A DNA stretch of 64,000 nucleotides from Isoetes taiwanensis (GCA_021234155.1 JAJEKV010000006.1:15018902-15082901); one strand, 5' to 3'; shown: positions 41,685 through 56,680, numbered from the stretch's first letter. The notes: generated by a model not told the origin, from the letters alone. Program-made: numbers and translations.

Positions 41685-44600
41685 TCTATAAATATAAATA
41701 TATATATTCAATGTCCACTGAATAGCTCTTCTTTTGCCATTTAACTGCCAAGATTTTGAAGGTCCTTTTTGGGCTTTGAATAAGCTGTCTAAGTCACCTT
41801 GATCAGGCACTATTTCTATATCATCGATATGTATTACCATATGGCCTGGACCATATGAGAAATGGCCACACATGAAAGATAACTTGCATGTTGCATTGCA
41901 GATAACATTTTACAAAGCATGGCCCCTATGGTTGTTCATGCTTCATTGCAAGCGACATTGTAATATTGACAACTAAGCATGGCATAGTTTTCTATGGAAG
42001 TCTCTTAAACAAGGTACTTGGTTATTTTACAAAATCCTTTCTCTATATATGCACACTTGTCTCGGGCAAAGTGGTCTCTCTATTTATCTTAAACCTTACA
42101 AATATATACATGCAACTTGAATGCATGAGTGCCACTTGGCACTAAATTAAATGAGCTTGCATGCAATTGTTACTTTTTGTTGTTTCTCACACTTTTGTTG
42201 CTTCTACTAAAAATGCATACGCCCATATATGGGCATCGCCATATTTTGCTCTTGGGTGCCTATGATTGGCTAGACGGATTTGGCACCTTTAAGGTATGTT
42301 TTGCAATTGTAGTTGTAAATGTTTAATATTGAATGGACATGGTGATTTTCAAGGGCATTTGGCAATAGCAAATTGTTTATGTACACGAGGCATCTTTGCC
42401 CTAAGTATTTGGTTCATCTTTTTGGAACCCTAAGCGGCCAAAACCATCTGCGAACCCTAAATCCGAAATTAGGGTCAGCCCAGCTCACAATGCGGCGCCC
42501 AACTTATCTGCTACTATGCTACAGATTTGCCATAGCCGATTTGCAAGAAGATCTGAACATATTCCGGCAATTCTATGCTACTTCATTTCAAGGATAGTTG
42601 CCAATCAGTCGATTCAGTTCAATGTGCCTGTGTTAATCCCCATGGATATCTTCCATCCGAGACTCGATCTATCTGCTGAATCTATTTGTTGCTCAACCTG
42701 TATTATTACATGCCTGCAAATGGTGGATGCTCTGAGTTTTCTAATCAGTACATGATTCAAGTTTTTCAAAGAAAAGGAGGAGGATATTCTCGTTGCTTTA
42801 TAGCAACCTCTGTTTAACTATGGGCAGCCAGCCTGCTGGAATCTTGCATTAGAGCACTGCGCTGGAGGACGATGCAACATATGTGGACCTCCATTTAAAC
42901 CAGGTTCTTACAACAGATTTAATATTACTTCCAGCTCTAGTTGATCTCCAAACTAGCTGGCTGTGTCTTTTATATTCTGTTCTCATTATTTCTACTAGCT
43001 TTATACTTGTTCTTTGCTTAACTGATTTAAGTAGCAAAGGGTAAAGGGCGATGAGCCATGGAATTCTCTAGCTTACCTGACGCCCCTTGCCTTTTTACCT
43101 TTATGAAGCTAACTAAGGTACTGATTGGGTGCAGGTAACCGGAGTTCCATTTCCCTTACTCCATTATTTCAGTTTATGGATGTCTTTGGAGCGTGCTGAT
43201 TCAAGGACTGGACTTAAATGTTTGTACAAGTGTTTGTTTAAACGTACTGCATAAACGGTATACCCCTCTGCTTTTTTTTGGGGATGCAAGTTATTTGAAG
43301 AAAAACTGTGAAATGACCTACTGGTAATACTCTGTATCTGCTTAAAACTACATCTGCTACATCTTATATCTTGGATTTCAGAAATACTGTCTTAAAATTT
43401 TTGTATAAGGAAAGCACCATTTGACTTTGCATATGCTTTAGTTTAAACGATCATTGTATCTATTTCTGGCAATGTGGCAAGACCCTTAATCTGCTGCAGC
43501 ATATTTCAGTAAATATAGTGTGCATAAACCACCATTCGTTTGCCTCATAGCCAAACTTCAAGGCTCTGTATCTGATATTGCATATTTCAGTATATTTTTT
43601 CATTAATGGGTACATGTTTAGAAGCATGCACATGCTTTGTAATTTGTTGTGAGGGGAGTTCATGCATGAAGCATGCATGGAATGCCACTAAAATATGGTA
43701 GAAATATGATTGTTAAGGCGGTCAAAATAACATGAAATGCACACTATTGTGCTGGTTTGTTTGCATAATGAACCTATGAGCATACTGTATTTCCATTCTG
43801 TCTAAAATCTGGCAAGCTTACACATGGTAAATGAGGTTCGGAATGTGGCAAGGTTCTATATGGCTTCCCATTGATTGATAATGGGTTCGATAAGCCTTAG
43901 CCTCTGGGAGGTTAAGATAAACTGACTATATATTCCTGGACTTCGAATTACTAGTATAACTAGTATGGGCCTATGGAACCTTCCACATTCTAGGTGTTAT
44001 TACTATTCATGCATTCTAATCCTATGACATCTCTAATTTTCCTACATGAATTTTTTATACTATAACAGGACATCACTTTATGCTGTTTGATTTGCGATAA
44101 ATCATACTAACCTTTCTGATTCTTGAGGTGGATTGCTACTGTACCTCCACTTTTGGGTTGTATCAAGATGTACCAGATTACCAGTAGCTCTTATACTCCA
44201 AAAAATACCTTAAGGGGAGAGACTGCTCTGCGATCATGTTCCTGGATGTAAATAATATGCTAAGCCCTGCTGTTAAGTTCAATAAAACAAGGTATGACTC
44301 TTCTATGTGCACTGCATTATATCTGATTGCTTTGCTCAACTACTTGAGCCATGTAGTTGGCTACCATCATGTATCTTTTTACACCCAGTAGCCATCGATG
44401 CATATAAAAAATGCTAAATATGGGGTGTTCCCAATCTACATTGTTCACTACGTGAACTGGAGTTTTTAACTCTAACTTGAAATTAATCATAGGACATGTG
44501 TACACAACAAACACAAGATAGAAGGCAAATTCATGCAAATATTTGTGCAGAAAAGGCCTGACCACATGGACACATGAAAGCTGTTCTATACAGATTCAAA

Positions 44601-44793
44601 GATGATCAAATTTTGACCTACTGTTCGGCATCTAATAGAGGTATTTCTACAATCAAAGTTTCTAAAAATGTTTAGTTGGCAGGGAGGGCCCCTATGGTTG
44701 CATAGCATAGGGACCCTCTCAGCCCTTATATAAGCTCACCAATGGAGACCAACCTTGCCTTCCTGAAGGAGGTAGGCCCAAAATTTCTATATA
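41685..44793 (+). repeat. 3.1-kb tandem repeat, copy 3
   Basis: About 3109 bp, very close to copies 2 and 4. Near its right junction it has CCTTATATAAGCTCACC where earlier junctions have CCTTATGCTTTCACC. Confidence 0.97.
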
Positions 44794-47028
44794 TCTATAA
44801 ATATAAATATATATATTCAATGTCCACTGAATAGCTCTTCTTTTGCCATTTAACTGCCAAGATTTTGAAGGTCCTTTTTGGGCTTTGAATAAGCTGTCTA
44901 AGTCACCTTGATCAGGCACTATTTCTATATCATCGATATGTATTACCATATGGCCTGGACCATATGAGAAATGGCCACACATGAAAGATAACTTGCATGT
45001 TGCATTGCAGATAACATTTTACAAAGCATGGCCCCTATGGTTGTTCATGCTTCATTGCAAGCGACATTGTAATATTGACAACTAAGCATGGCATAGTTTT
45101 CTATGGAAGTCTCTTAAACAAGGTACTTGGTTATTTTACAAAATCCTTTCTCTATATATGCACACTTGTCTCGGGCAAAGTGGTCTCTATTTATCTTAAA
45201 CCTTACAAATATATACATGCAACTTGAATGCATGAGTGCCACTTGGCACTAAATTAAATGAGCTTGCATGCAATTGTTACTTTTTGTTGTTTCTCACACT
45301 TTTGTTGCTTCTACTAAAAATGCATACGCCCATATATGGGCATCGCCATATTTTGCTCTTGGGTGCCTATGATTGGCTAGACGGATTTGGCACCTTTAAG
45401 GTATGTTTTGCAATTGTAGTTGTAAATGTTTAATATTGAATGGACATGGTGATTTTCAAGGGCATTTGGCAATAGCAAATTGTTTATGTACACGAGGCAT
45501 CTTTGCCCTAAGTATTTGGTTCATCTTTTTGGAACCCTAAGCGGCCAAAACCATCTGCGAACCCTAAATCCGAAATTAGGGTCAGCCCAGCTCACAATGC
45601 GGCGCCCAACTTATCTGCTACTATGCTACAGATTTGCCATAGCCGATTTGCAAGAAGATCTGAACATATTCCGGCAATTCTATGCTACTTCATTTCAAGG
45701 ATAGTTGCCAATCAGTCGATTCAGTTCAATGTGCCTGTGTTAATCCCCATGGATATCTTCCATCCGAGACTCGATCTATCTGCTGAATCTATTTGTTGCT
45801 CAACCTGTATTATTACATGCCTGCAAATGGTGGATGCTCTGAGTTTTCTAATCAGTACATGATTCAAGTTTTTCAAAGAAAAGGAGGAGGATATTCTCGT
45901 TGCTTTATAGCAACCTCTGTTTAACTATGGGCAGCCAGCCTGCTGGAATCTTGCATTAGAGCAACTCGCTACTGGAGGACGATGCAACATATGTGGACCT
46001 CCATTTAAACCAGGTTCTTACAACAGATTTAATATTACTTCCAGCTCTAGTTGATCTCCAAACTAGCTGGCTGTGTCTTTTATATTCTGTTCTCATTATT
46101 TCTACTAGCTTTATACTTGTTCTTTGCTTAACTGATTTAAGTAGCAAAGGGTAAAGGGCGATGAGCCATGGAATTCTCTAGCTTACCTGACGCCCCTTGC
46201 CTTTTTACCTTTATGAAGCTAACTAAGGTACTGATTGGGTGCAGGTAACCGGAGTTCCATTTCCCTTACTCCATTATTTCGGTTTATGGATGTCTTTGGA
46301 GCGTCTTTGATTCAAGGACCGGACTTAAATGTTTGTACAAGTGTTTGTTTAAACGTCTCGCATAAACGGTATACCCTCTTTTTTGGGGATGCAAGTTATT
46401 TGAAGAAAAAGCGTGAAATGACCTCTTGGTAATACTCAGATTCTGCTTAAAACTACATCTGCTACATCTTATATCTTGGATTTCAGAAATACTGTCTTAA
46501 AATTTTTGTATAAGGAAAGCACCATTTGACTTTGCATATGCTTTAGTTTAAACGATCATTGTATCTATTTCTGGCAATGTGGCAAGACCCTTAATCTGCT
46601 GCAGCATATTTCAGTAAATATAGTGTGCATAAACCACCATTCGTTTGCCTCATAGCCAAACTTCAAGGCTCTGTATCTGATATTGCATATTTCAGTATAT
46701 TTTTTCATTAATGGGTACATGTTTAGAAGCATGCACATGCTTTGTAATTTGTTGTGAGGGGAGTTCATGCATGAAGCATGCATGGAATGCCACTAAAATA
46801 TGGTAGAAATATGATTGTTAAGGCGGTCAAAATAACATGAAATGCACACTATTGTGCTGGTTTGTTTGCATAATGAACCTATGAGCATACTGTATTTCCA
46901 TTCTGTCTAAAATCTGGCAAGCTTACACATGGTAAATGAGGTTCGGAATGTGGCAAGGTTCTATATGGCTTCCCATTGATTGATAATGGGTTCGATAAGC
47001 CTTAGCCTCTGGGAGGTTAAGATAAACT

Positions 47029-47031
<3 letters not shown>
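44794..47031 (+). repeat. 3.1-kb tandem repeat, partial copy 4
   Basis: Follows copy 3 closely for about 2.24 kb and then stops at GATAAACTGACTATATAT, where full copies continue into TCCTGGACTTCG. The break falls exactly where the unit has an internal TATATA, and the sequence runs straight into a TA tract. A short block at about 46270-46440 has the CG-containing variants seen in copy 1. Confidence 0.97.

Positions 47032-47075
<44 letters not shown>
47032..47075. repeat. (TA)n tract, right border of 3.1-kb array
   Basis: TA dinucleotides between the truncated fourth copy and the CAAG end at 47076. Confidence 0.96.
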
Positions 47076-47077
<2 letters not shown>

Positions 47078-48503
47078 AGTCTTTGTACTATGACGGAGTG
47101 TACCAAGTCAACTGGTCATTCGTTTGTCGAAATTTCTGTCTGGGGAATTTACAACGAAGATCTTAGCAAAGAGTTTTATTTATCTATATTAATGATCCTA
47201 TTGGGTAAAGACAAATAGAAAAGCCAGGGGAGTTCATTGTTATTTACATATAAGCTATCTGCATGCACAAAGATGGGGTTTTTTATCTATTTACATGCAT
47301 ATATGCTCAATATTAGGTCCTTTTTTTAGGGTCTTGGGCACTATTCTGGGTAAATTATATTCGGAATGGGCCATGGGGTTTTTTGCCACCCCTTCAATGT
47401 AGATGGCATATCCTCCTACATATGAGTGCATTCCTCTTGCTAAATTAGACTTGAACTCGAGTTGTTCACTACAAAATCCAACCAATACTGCAATCTAAAG
47501 CGTTGCAGGATTCCATGCAAAAGTTCCTCGAGGGGGAAAGTTCCCTAATTTTGCCAGATATAAAAGCATTTAACAAAATTAGATAACTACTATTAAAAAA
47601 TGTCTAGCACTATAGAAAAGCATATTAGTATTTTTTGCCATTTTAATTGTTCTTACTCAATGCATGTCCATTCCTAAACTCTCCATAAAGTTTAGGCCCA
47701 TGTAACCTTGGTTATTATGATTTCATATATAACTTGTTTGATAGTCTAATTTAAAGTTTGCACTAAGCATTGCAAATGTGAAGTACTGCCAAATTATTAT
47801 AAATATATTTTTCTCCTTGTCTGTTAAAGGCATCTTGCAATCAAACTCATCCCGGCGCAGTTAGAGAATCCTTCTCAATAGAGAGGTGTGCTAGCAAAAA
47901 ATAATATCACAAAGTTCTTGATGAACGATGTCTCCTATTTTTAGCATGCAGGGTGCCTTTGGCTCAAATAAGTTGAATTCAAAGTCTCCTCTAACAACTA
48001 GCACTAGCGTATTTGTTCAAGAGTCTATTGGAAATGCATCCATACACAATCGCAGCCTACTCAAATTGTAAATGTTGACTGGTTCAGGGTCTATTATATT
48101 CCAAAATCATCTGAACTGGAAGCGCAATTTCTTTAGGTGGAAGCTAATGATTCTCGGCAAGTCTACAACATGTAGAATACTTTGACAACTTGGTGGATAT
48201 CGTGCCAGATAACTTGTTTGACCATGTGCTCTCTTGACTATTGGTAATAAAAAGGAAAGAGCCCTTAACTTGAGGTTCTGCAGTGCCAAGAACCTTAGAA
48301 GCAGCCATTTACATACGTCAAAGATTAATATAAGGAAAGCATAGGTGTCATTGTAGGTTGTTTGGATCCTGGATTGTGATCTTGACTTGCAAAAATGATA
48401 TTATGCTTCAAAGATGTAAAGTGTTTTATCTTGTCAAACGTTGGCAAGATCTTAATATAAAAATGGACACTAGGCAAAAGGCATTTTGCAACCCCTCCAA
48501 ATT

Positions 48504-48611
48504 ATTGGATTGAATTGAATAAAGCACCCATGCCATAGCTTAACGGATATGACAATCATTGGATTGAATTGAATAAGGCACCCATGCCATAGCTTAATGC
48601 ATATGACAATC
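48504..48611. repeat. 54-bp tandem duplication
   Basis: The unit starting ATTGGATTGAATTGAATAA and ending ATATGACAATC occurs twice, with a degenerate third partial copy after it (including GAGACATAGGTGGC twice). Confidence 0.9.
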
Positions 48612-49543
48612 ATTAGCACATAGATAGCATATGACAATTGTTGAGACATAGGTGGCTGAGACATAGGTGGCACGTGAGAATACACTAGATAAGTGAACAT
48701 TTCGGACAAACTTTTATGGCAATGTAGAATTGTAATGGTTAAGATTAATATCATTTCCTTGCTTGCTTTCGTATGCATCCATTGACAAGTTCTATAAATT
48801 GTTTAAACATGTCTATGTGATTTACTAGGACCTAGAGGAATCAAGTCACCGTTGCACCCTATGAATTCAATTGATTCCAATTAGAAAATGTGACTACCAA
48901 TGCGGAGATTAAAACTCTACTAAGAAAACAAAAATGCCAATTTTTGAGGATGGTTAAATGTGAAAGCTTGTGTTTGCATCTGAATGCACTGCACAAATCT
49001 TCACAATGCCAACCAAAAATCCTGTGTTCGAAAATTTGATATTGATGCCAAGCACTTCCAGTACCTACCTTCGCTGCCATGAAATATTACCAGAAATAAT
49101 CACAATTTAAAGATCTTCTGCAAATATCACTACTTTATTGTCCAGCAAAATGACAACATTTGCATGTTCAATCAAAGAATGCATTGATAAAACAGTGTTA
49201 TATGGCTCCACAACCGTTGTTGAAATCTGCAAAAATAGGAATTGAAAATGAAAGTTTTTAGTGCAAATGCATGGGATTTTTAAACGTCCTTTCTTTCTCT
49301 AAAAGATTAACACATTTCCGTTGAAAGCACTGTTCTTCTCTTTTCGCTACTAATAGAAGACTGCGAGTTCCCAGTCGCTTTAACCTTTTCCTGCTCGAGT
49401 TGATTGAGAAAAAGAGTTCGCCTTGTAGTGGGATGCAAAGAACCTCGCATTTTTCTCTGCTACACAGCCAGCGAGTAAGTCATGCAACAGAACGCCAGAT
49501 TTTAAATAGAGGAATGGATTCGTGTTCTTCTACATACCACATT

Positions 49544-49897
49544 CTATTTGTTCACTTGTATGTGGACTGGATCCGAGGTCTGGTGTTGCATTTTTTCCAT
49601 ATGGCTTTCAACTGGAATAAGGCTCTGCATTGTCTTCAACTGCATGGTCGGTTGATGAAATCCATTGCAATCTTCTTCCCGATAAGCAGGTCCAATCCCG
49701 CTGAGCCTGTTTATGGTAGAAACATGGCGCCCATTTCCATTATACTCTGATCCTTTCTCTAAACTCAGATCCTGAAGTGTAGACGATATTATTTCTTCTC
49801 CGACAGACCCATCAGATGAGGAACCCTGCAAATGCCGGTTTTGAGAGCCATTTTTCTCGCTCCACTGACCAGAAACAAAACCTAGGCGTTCTTGCAA
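49544..49897 (-). CDS. Possible captured exon, product unknown
   Basis: A 117-codon minus-strand frame with coding-like composition (residues such as GSSSDGSVGEEIISSTLQDL and RHVSTINRLSGIGPAYREED). It is rich in Ser, Gln and Gly with no hydrophobic core, as in disordered regions. A CTCTAG just upstream could be a splice acceptor. It is on the element's own strand near its 5' end, the usual place for cargo here. No family recognised. An opposite-strand frame of similar length overlaps, so chance is possible. Confidence 0.3.
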   Translation of the reverse strand: MQERLGFVSGQWSEKNGSQNRHLQGSSSDGSVGEEIISSTLQDLSLEKGSEYNGNGRHVSTINRLSGIGPAYREEDCNGFHQPTMQLKTMQSLIPVESHMEKMQHQTSDPVHIQVNK

Positions 49898-50430
49898 ATA
49901 TTTCTAGAGCTCCATGGTATCACCTGGGGGAGCTCAGAGAACATGCAGAAGGAGGAGCCTATACTCCGGCGCCTTCTAGCACCATGCCAGTAGCCCTGTT
50001 TTTCTGCCACAGCCAAAACTTGCCGCCATCGTCCAAATTGCCACGTCACTAATTTAAAAAAAAAAAACAGAATCTATTATAATAGAAAAATAAAACATGT
50101 GGCGGCGCCACCTCATAAAGTGGCATTTAATTTTCTATAAACTTTTATCATAAATGTGGTGCCACCTCACATCCATATTAATTGTGGTGGAATTTCTTTG
50201 CCTTCCTAAAGCTCAAAATCAATGGCCAAGATTTAGCTGCCTCATATCCGACGGTCCAGGCATGGGGTGCATGACCCCATGCATGCCCATGCATGCCCCC
50301 CATAAGATCTGAGGGCCATAATTGCGCCACCTCAATATTTGGAGGGCTAGGATCGATGTCTATATACACCCTAAAAATGATGCCCCCAAAAAATGATGCC
50401 CCCCATCCAATATACCTATATATATATCAT

Positions 50431-50543
<113 letters not shown>

Positions 50544-51473
50544 AGTTTTTGTACTATCAATGGGTTTATCAATCATGGTTGAACATCGAGGAATAAGGTT
50601 TGAGGTTAAGCAGACCAGTACATAAAATTTAGTATGCATTTAGTCTAAAGCTGCGAACATTTAAGCTCAATTCCTCGCATAATAGCCATTCAATGAAGGT
50701 CACCATTGTTTGTTAATACCTCTTGGTGAATAGTCGAGTGAAATTTGAATTAAACTCAAAGAGTCGCGTTTGATTTATTTAGCATGATATAAAAATTGCC
50801 TAAAAGATGAACGTGTATGAGTGTCAAGAATTAAATTTGAAGAACTTATAGTGGAAGTTGCATCGTTAACATTACCATTCATTTTGATACAACTTTATAG
50901 TATTTCTCCTATCATGTAGGCATAGGACTTCTAGGAGTCAAAAGTTCGCTATTGTATGTTAGAACTTCTTCATCCACATAATAAGAATGATTCAATTTCA
51001 TGGGCAGTCACATGTTGAAAGTCTGTTTTTCAGTTCATGATGGTTCTCCTTTTGGAAACTTAAGAGTTATTGGAATTGATAATTCTTTTAAGACTCCACA
51101 TTATCATTTGAGACGTTGCCGAACGAGACCATATTTATTGTATCTCCATCAAAATCCTTGCCAAATGGGGGATTACACTAAGGGGTTTATTGATATTGTT
51201 TTTCCTTCATGAATCATAACTTTAGATGCAATCAAAGAATGTTTGTCAATCGAAGAAAGCTAAAAGTTAGTTTTGTAGGAATCTATTAAGATTTTCAAAA
51301 ATACTCTGGAATTCCTTAAGATTATACAAAGATTCATTGTAATATCTACATTCCCTTAAAATCCTCCTAGAAAACAATGATAAAATATATCATGTACATT
51401 CCAAGTTCCTAACAATGCAGAACTTGAAATTAAGGTTGTGACATTTGTACTACCATCTATCAAGAGAGCACGT

Positions 51474-51559
51474 GATCAAAGAAGTTAATAGCAGCATTGT
51501 CACTAAATTTTCAAATGATCAAAGAAGTTAATAGCATCATTGTCACTAAATTTTCAAAT
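51474..51559. repeat. 43-bp tandem duplication
   Basis: GATCAAAGAAGTTAATAGCA plus the following 23 bases occur twice. The homologous block near 13750-13850 is also partly doubled (the piece TATTGTCGCCAAATT / TATTGTCACCAAATT), but with different limits. Confidence 0.85.
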
Positions 51560-52201
51560 TATTCTGCAAGTTGTACACTTTTTAGTGATCCCTATCTTTC
51601 AGTTGAAAAAATTGGCCTTCTAATTAAAATAATTGAAAATATAATAATCCTCGTGACGAGTTAAATTCACAAGCCTATGGATGCCATGTGAGGTTCACTA
51701 TTTTGTGAGCATGCAAATTACCGTAAGACTTGCTAGCACTGCATACACTACTAATACAAATACAATCACCACTTGAATTAATTTTTATGGAAGGAAATGG
51801 CAATGTTTCATGATTTATATAAGCTAAAGTTGTCGAATAAAGAGGTTCCAAACCTTCTAACAATGTCGACAATGTGAAGCACATTTTTTCATGAAGATTT
51901 TACATAAAGATTTTAGTCATGGTCACAAACACACCCTGAATGTTGGCCAAATACCGATCAAAAATATGATCAATTTTTTTGTAGAGGAATTTGTGAGCTG
52001 CTTTTATCATGGTGCAAAATTAATTTGACAATTTTATGTGGAGTATGGATTGGCTCAGTGGATCCATGCTCACCAGCTTGAGCTGTTTACTAACAATATC
52101 GTGGATATTGTTCCAAATCAACATTTTTCTTTGTCCTGGGATATAATAAATGAGTTGTTCTCTTAGAAGAGCTGGAAACAAAATGCCCTGATCATAATAC
52201 C

Positions 52202-52283
52202 ATTGTTACTTCATGTTCATGGTGTAAGCCAGAAAACATTTAATTGTTACTTCATGTTCATGGTGTAAGCCAGAAAACATTTA
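52202..52283. repeat. 41-bp tandem duplication
   Basis: ATTGTTACTTCATGTTCATG plus 21 more bases occur twice without visible change. Confidence 0.93.
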
Positions 52284-52610
52284 AATTATGCCCATGAACT
52301 GAGGCTATAACCAGAAGAGTTTTGCTTGGGTCGGGTCGAAGCACAAAACAGAGAGAGGACTTGAATGAGCCTTAAATTGTACAATAATAGCTTTTGTTTT
52401 GAGATCCTTCACTACTATTTGTAAATTAAATGCACTTATGAGTACGTTTGTGCATTTAATGTTGTAACGCAAGGAAGATCCTTACTATTCTTTCATGGTC
52501 AAGCTCAGAGTTGATTCCATACAATTGCGTTTCAATTTGTCACCTACAAACACTTCAAAACCTGTATCCTTTATACTGCATTGTGCATCGTTTTTAGAAG
52601 TCTCGATACT

Positions 52611-52985
52611 CTATATATGTGTTCCATACACATCAACAACTCTAGTATCAATGTCGTCATCTAAGCCAGCCTGAAAGTCACCATTATCACAATCAATCCC
52701 ATATTTGATTACATCCACTGCAAACCTCTTTATGGCTATGGTCTTATCTCCCTGAAAATCAGCTGTAAGCTTTGCACAATCATCTAAAGTAGCAGCACTG
52801 CTTAAAGCATCATTGTTGGAATGGGATCCAACAAAGGTAGAGAACTGGTGACATCAGTTTCCTAACTTTGCAGCTCTTCCTTGGTTTTTGAGGTTTTATA
52901 ATCTGCATTTTCATCATTCATTTGTAACGCCCTGTCTTTTAACACGGCAATAGATTTGTTCTTGCTACCAGAAAAGCTGCATCAT
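52611..52985 (-). pseudogene. Coding-like fragment, product unknown, one frame change
   Basis: On the minus strand a frame reads SFSGSKNKSIAVLKDRALQM, NDENADYKTSKTKEELQ and then a stop. The next frame is open for about 80 codons: SNNDALSSAATLDDCAKLTA, then FQGDKTIAIKRFAVDVIKYG and DDDIDTRVVDVYG, then TAG. Acidic and Ser/Asp-rich with a short hydrophobic-basic segment; clearly coding-like. I do not recognise the family. One frame change joins the two halves. It lies on the element's own strand, so it fits the cargo pattern. Confidence 0.45.
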
Positions 52986-55900
52986 TTCAAATGCAATTCT
53001 GTTTGCAGCATATGAAATGCCAGTTTAGTTCTCTGCTATATGCCACTCAAATTTATCTAGCCTTTCCTGTGAAATTTGCGAGAGGGAATGTAAAATTGTT
53101 CCTGCTGTTTGCAGAGATCCAGCACATGCCTCACAAATCTTCAACCTTCAAAAAACGGAGGGAATTACAAATATTCAACATACCAACAAAAAAGGATCAA
53201 GCATGATCACGTGGCATGAGATTCACTGGCTTGCACAGAAGAGCTCAGTCCTTGGTTGCAGAATGTAAAAAATAAACTGTTATTGTGCACCAATAACAGG
53301 CCTTTACAGTGCATAAGGAATTCTTCAGCTGCAATATCCTAGATAGTTTCTGCACTTAGATGCAAAGACAGGATCTACAAACTCGCATTAATTAATACTT
53401 ACTTCCAAACTGGAGTCATCATATACTTTCAAATGTTCCCTCTTATTTCAGGATACGCAACAAAGCATAAGTACGCTAAAAATTATCCTTTCAAGTAAAA
53501 CAATGTCCTGAGATGCTGGCTATAACAAAGCATAAATGGAGAATATATACTTGCATTCGACTCCTGGAATTGCATTCAGGGTCTATTCGACAACCTGCAA
53601 GTTTTTATTCTGGCCTTGCAATCCAAAAGCAACATCGCCTATGATGTTAAAGAAATGTGCTCTAATTAATAAGCTGGAATTTCAGAAAGGGAATTACGAT
53701 AATGAAGCATAGTGAATAAAGGTTTCATTGTAAATTATAGATTGTAAATCGTCTGAGAATGTAAAATAACAAACCATGTAACAATTATAAGAAAAGATTG
53801 AAAGAAACAGTATGACAGTTTGCATGTGTCGTTCATACCCAGCAACAGGTGGCCCAAAGCATGGACCATCCCCGTTAATCTGCATAAATTTAGAGTCCTG
53901 CAAAACCTGTACAGCGGTGCCTATGGCTATAATCTCATACTGGCTATAAATTTTGTCATGTTTATATCTTTCTTTAATTACCTTTCAGAGCTTAGCAAAG
54001 TCAGTCTCTCGGTTAATGTCACAATATCCTAGAATAGACATATCTTTCGTAAACATAATCTGAGGTATTCTACAATTACCTTTTTGAGCATCGAAATTCT
54101 GGAAACTTGCATGCCAGGTACAATCCAAACAGGGCTCCTTTCACCTCCATTGCTCATTCGTTTAACATCGACATATAAATTGCTTAAAGGAACAATAATA
54201 ATATGGTCCTTACTTTTATATCTCTGGCAATACGATCACGGAGCAGATTAGGTACTGCGTGCAATAGAAGCAGCACTTACACTTACACATTCATAGGCTT
54301 GCCCTTCTAGTCGGGAAATCATGTGAGCATTGCAAAGATGTGGTAATTTAGCAAATGGTTTACGGCAATCAAAATATTGCCAGTGTAAGTCTGTAGAAAA
54401 GGTACAAAATATTGTCAGAAAATGAAAATTTTTCTGAACATCCTTCAAAATGGCCATACTACCTAGTCAATAACAAACTACTATACTGGAAAAAATGAGG
54501 ATGTTATGGTAACTTATCTGTTCGAGGCCTTTAAAAAACCTTACAGAAAACACATTTTTATTGGTGGATTGTACATACCAGATTTATAAGGCCCCAGCTT
54601 TGGAATCTATACAATAAACAATCCTATTAGCAGAATAAGGTGCTTACCCTCGTATGAATGTCAAAGTCCTCTTACTCTTTCTTCATGGCACAAGTGGCAG
54701 AAGGTAAAGAACCTTATTCCCCAACACTTTCAGAGTGATCTGATCTAGATCTGTAGACACAACAGTGGGCTATGAGCTTAAAAACTAAACTGCAGATTTA
54801 AAAGCCTATATAAATGCTCTATCTTGATTTGCATCTTCTAGACAGCAATCATTTCTTTTCTAAGTCCAACTGCAGACAGAAATGCACAAGACTCAATCCA
54901 CAAGTTTTAGGATCAAATTTGGAAGAGAAAATCTAACGTACCTTATTTTGAATAGAAAAGCTGATGAAGTTCGTATCTACCAACACATGAAATGGAGGAC
55001 CTAGCGCCAGATTGCAAGCACAAAATAATAAGAACATAAGTGTTCTTATGTGATTCAAGAAGAAAATGAAGATTTAAGAAGAATTGCATCTTAGCAGCAG
55101 AAAAGATCATATGTTATCCATGATCTGCATTAGATATAAACAAAGTATAAGAACAACAACCGGCAAAAAAAACCTTTGAAGATAACTGAGAAACAAAACA
55201 CAGATTGACTAACATATCTGTTGCAGGTCATTGAAGACTAAGCTTCTGTATATATTTACATTCTGCAAGTGTTGAATATTTTTCAGAAATTTACGGATGC
55301 TATATATGCATGGGACCATCATCTACACTTGCATTTGCTAACAAAGGGCAAGCATCTAAGCCAAAAACAAAAAACGCAAATCATAAAGGTTAAAATAGTA
55401 CGAATGCTTCCCATCATGAAGATCTGCAAAATCACAGAAGAATGCGTCCGCTGAAACTAAAAGTTTGGAAGATTGGGTTGAACGCTTGGCATTGTAAAAG
55501 TCCAATAAGAAATAAGTCTTCGTAAAAGAGCCGTTGGTTAAATGGACGTGCTCCCTTTTTCTCTCATCTTTATACCTCCGACTGAAAGTATCAGCACCTA
55601 GCGCAGCTTTTAACCCAGATATGAGTATTAAGGCTAGGTTTTTGAGAAGCATAAAACTGAAGAAACCTAGATCTTGAGGGTATGCCAGATATAAATCTAT
55701 TCAAGATTGTTTATTGGGAGCGTAGAAGAGGCAGAATCGAGGGATTGGAAATGCGGAGACGTATACAACTGCTACAAAACATCAAAACCGCAAATCAGAC
55801 AAACTCTAAACAACCAAACCGCAATGGCAACGTTAATGCGCTGGTGGCTTCAAATTAAAAAATACCGCTTATCAAAAGGCAACCCCGAAACAAAAATGGA

Positions 55901-56454
55901 TAGAGAACATGAATGAATATGCAAAATTTCTTAGCCCAATCAGAAGAACAAACACTGATTTCACATGAGCTTACCACAGTCCATTGTCTGAATAGCCAGC
56001 GACCTTCTAACTGATTCACCTGGCAATTGCTGGAGCAAGGGAATTGATCCAAGAAAATCTATCACTGCAAGAACAAACACGAAATTAATGATAAGAACAT
56101 CAAGTGTCTAAGAGCCCGTATAAACTTTCATGTAGATACTAGCCGGATCACACAGGGAACGTTTACAGAGAGTATGGAAGCATAAAAGCACGGATGCAAA
56201 CTTATCATCCAAAATAATTATGCCTCATCATCCTTTGGCAAATACCCATCGAAAGACCAATATCTGCCTGCAAGACCAGGACTGAAAATGAATTTCCATA
56301 AAAGAAATTCGTGAATACAGATAAAATAAGAAGAAAGGTAAGGAAATAGTACATCAATCTTCAGCAGCTGTTGTTGTCTTCAAGCATGCTCTAAACAAAA
56401 TGAGAGGCGGCGGCTTGATCGGCTTCTGCATACGACGACCATTTAAAGGCATAG

Positions 56455-56680
56455 AAGCCCTGTATCCATATCTGAAACCTTGGATGATTGAAGACTTAAA
56501 TTAACACATTCTGGAGATGTGCGGCAAAATGCAAAGGGCTAAGCGGACTCAGAGATCCGTTGGGCAAAGATAAAGCTTGCTTGCCCCGGCTCCATATCTG
56601 CAACCTTGGAGTGATGAAGACCTAAGCCAACACATGGAGATGTACCGCAAAAATCAAAGGGCTAACCGGATTGTATGAAC
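56455..56680. repeat. Diverged tandem duplication, about 125-bp period
   Basis: CATATCTGAAACCTTGGATG...AAAGGGCTAAGCGGA at about 56465-56550 recurs as CATATCTGCAACCTTGGAGT...AAAGGGCTAACCGGA at about 56592-56675 with several changes. Confidence 0.7.
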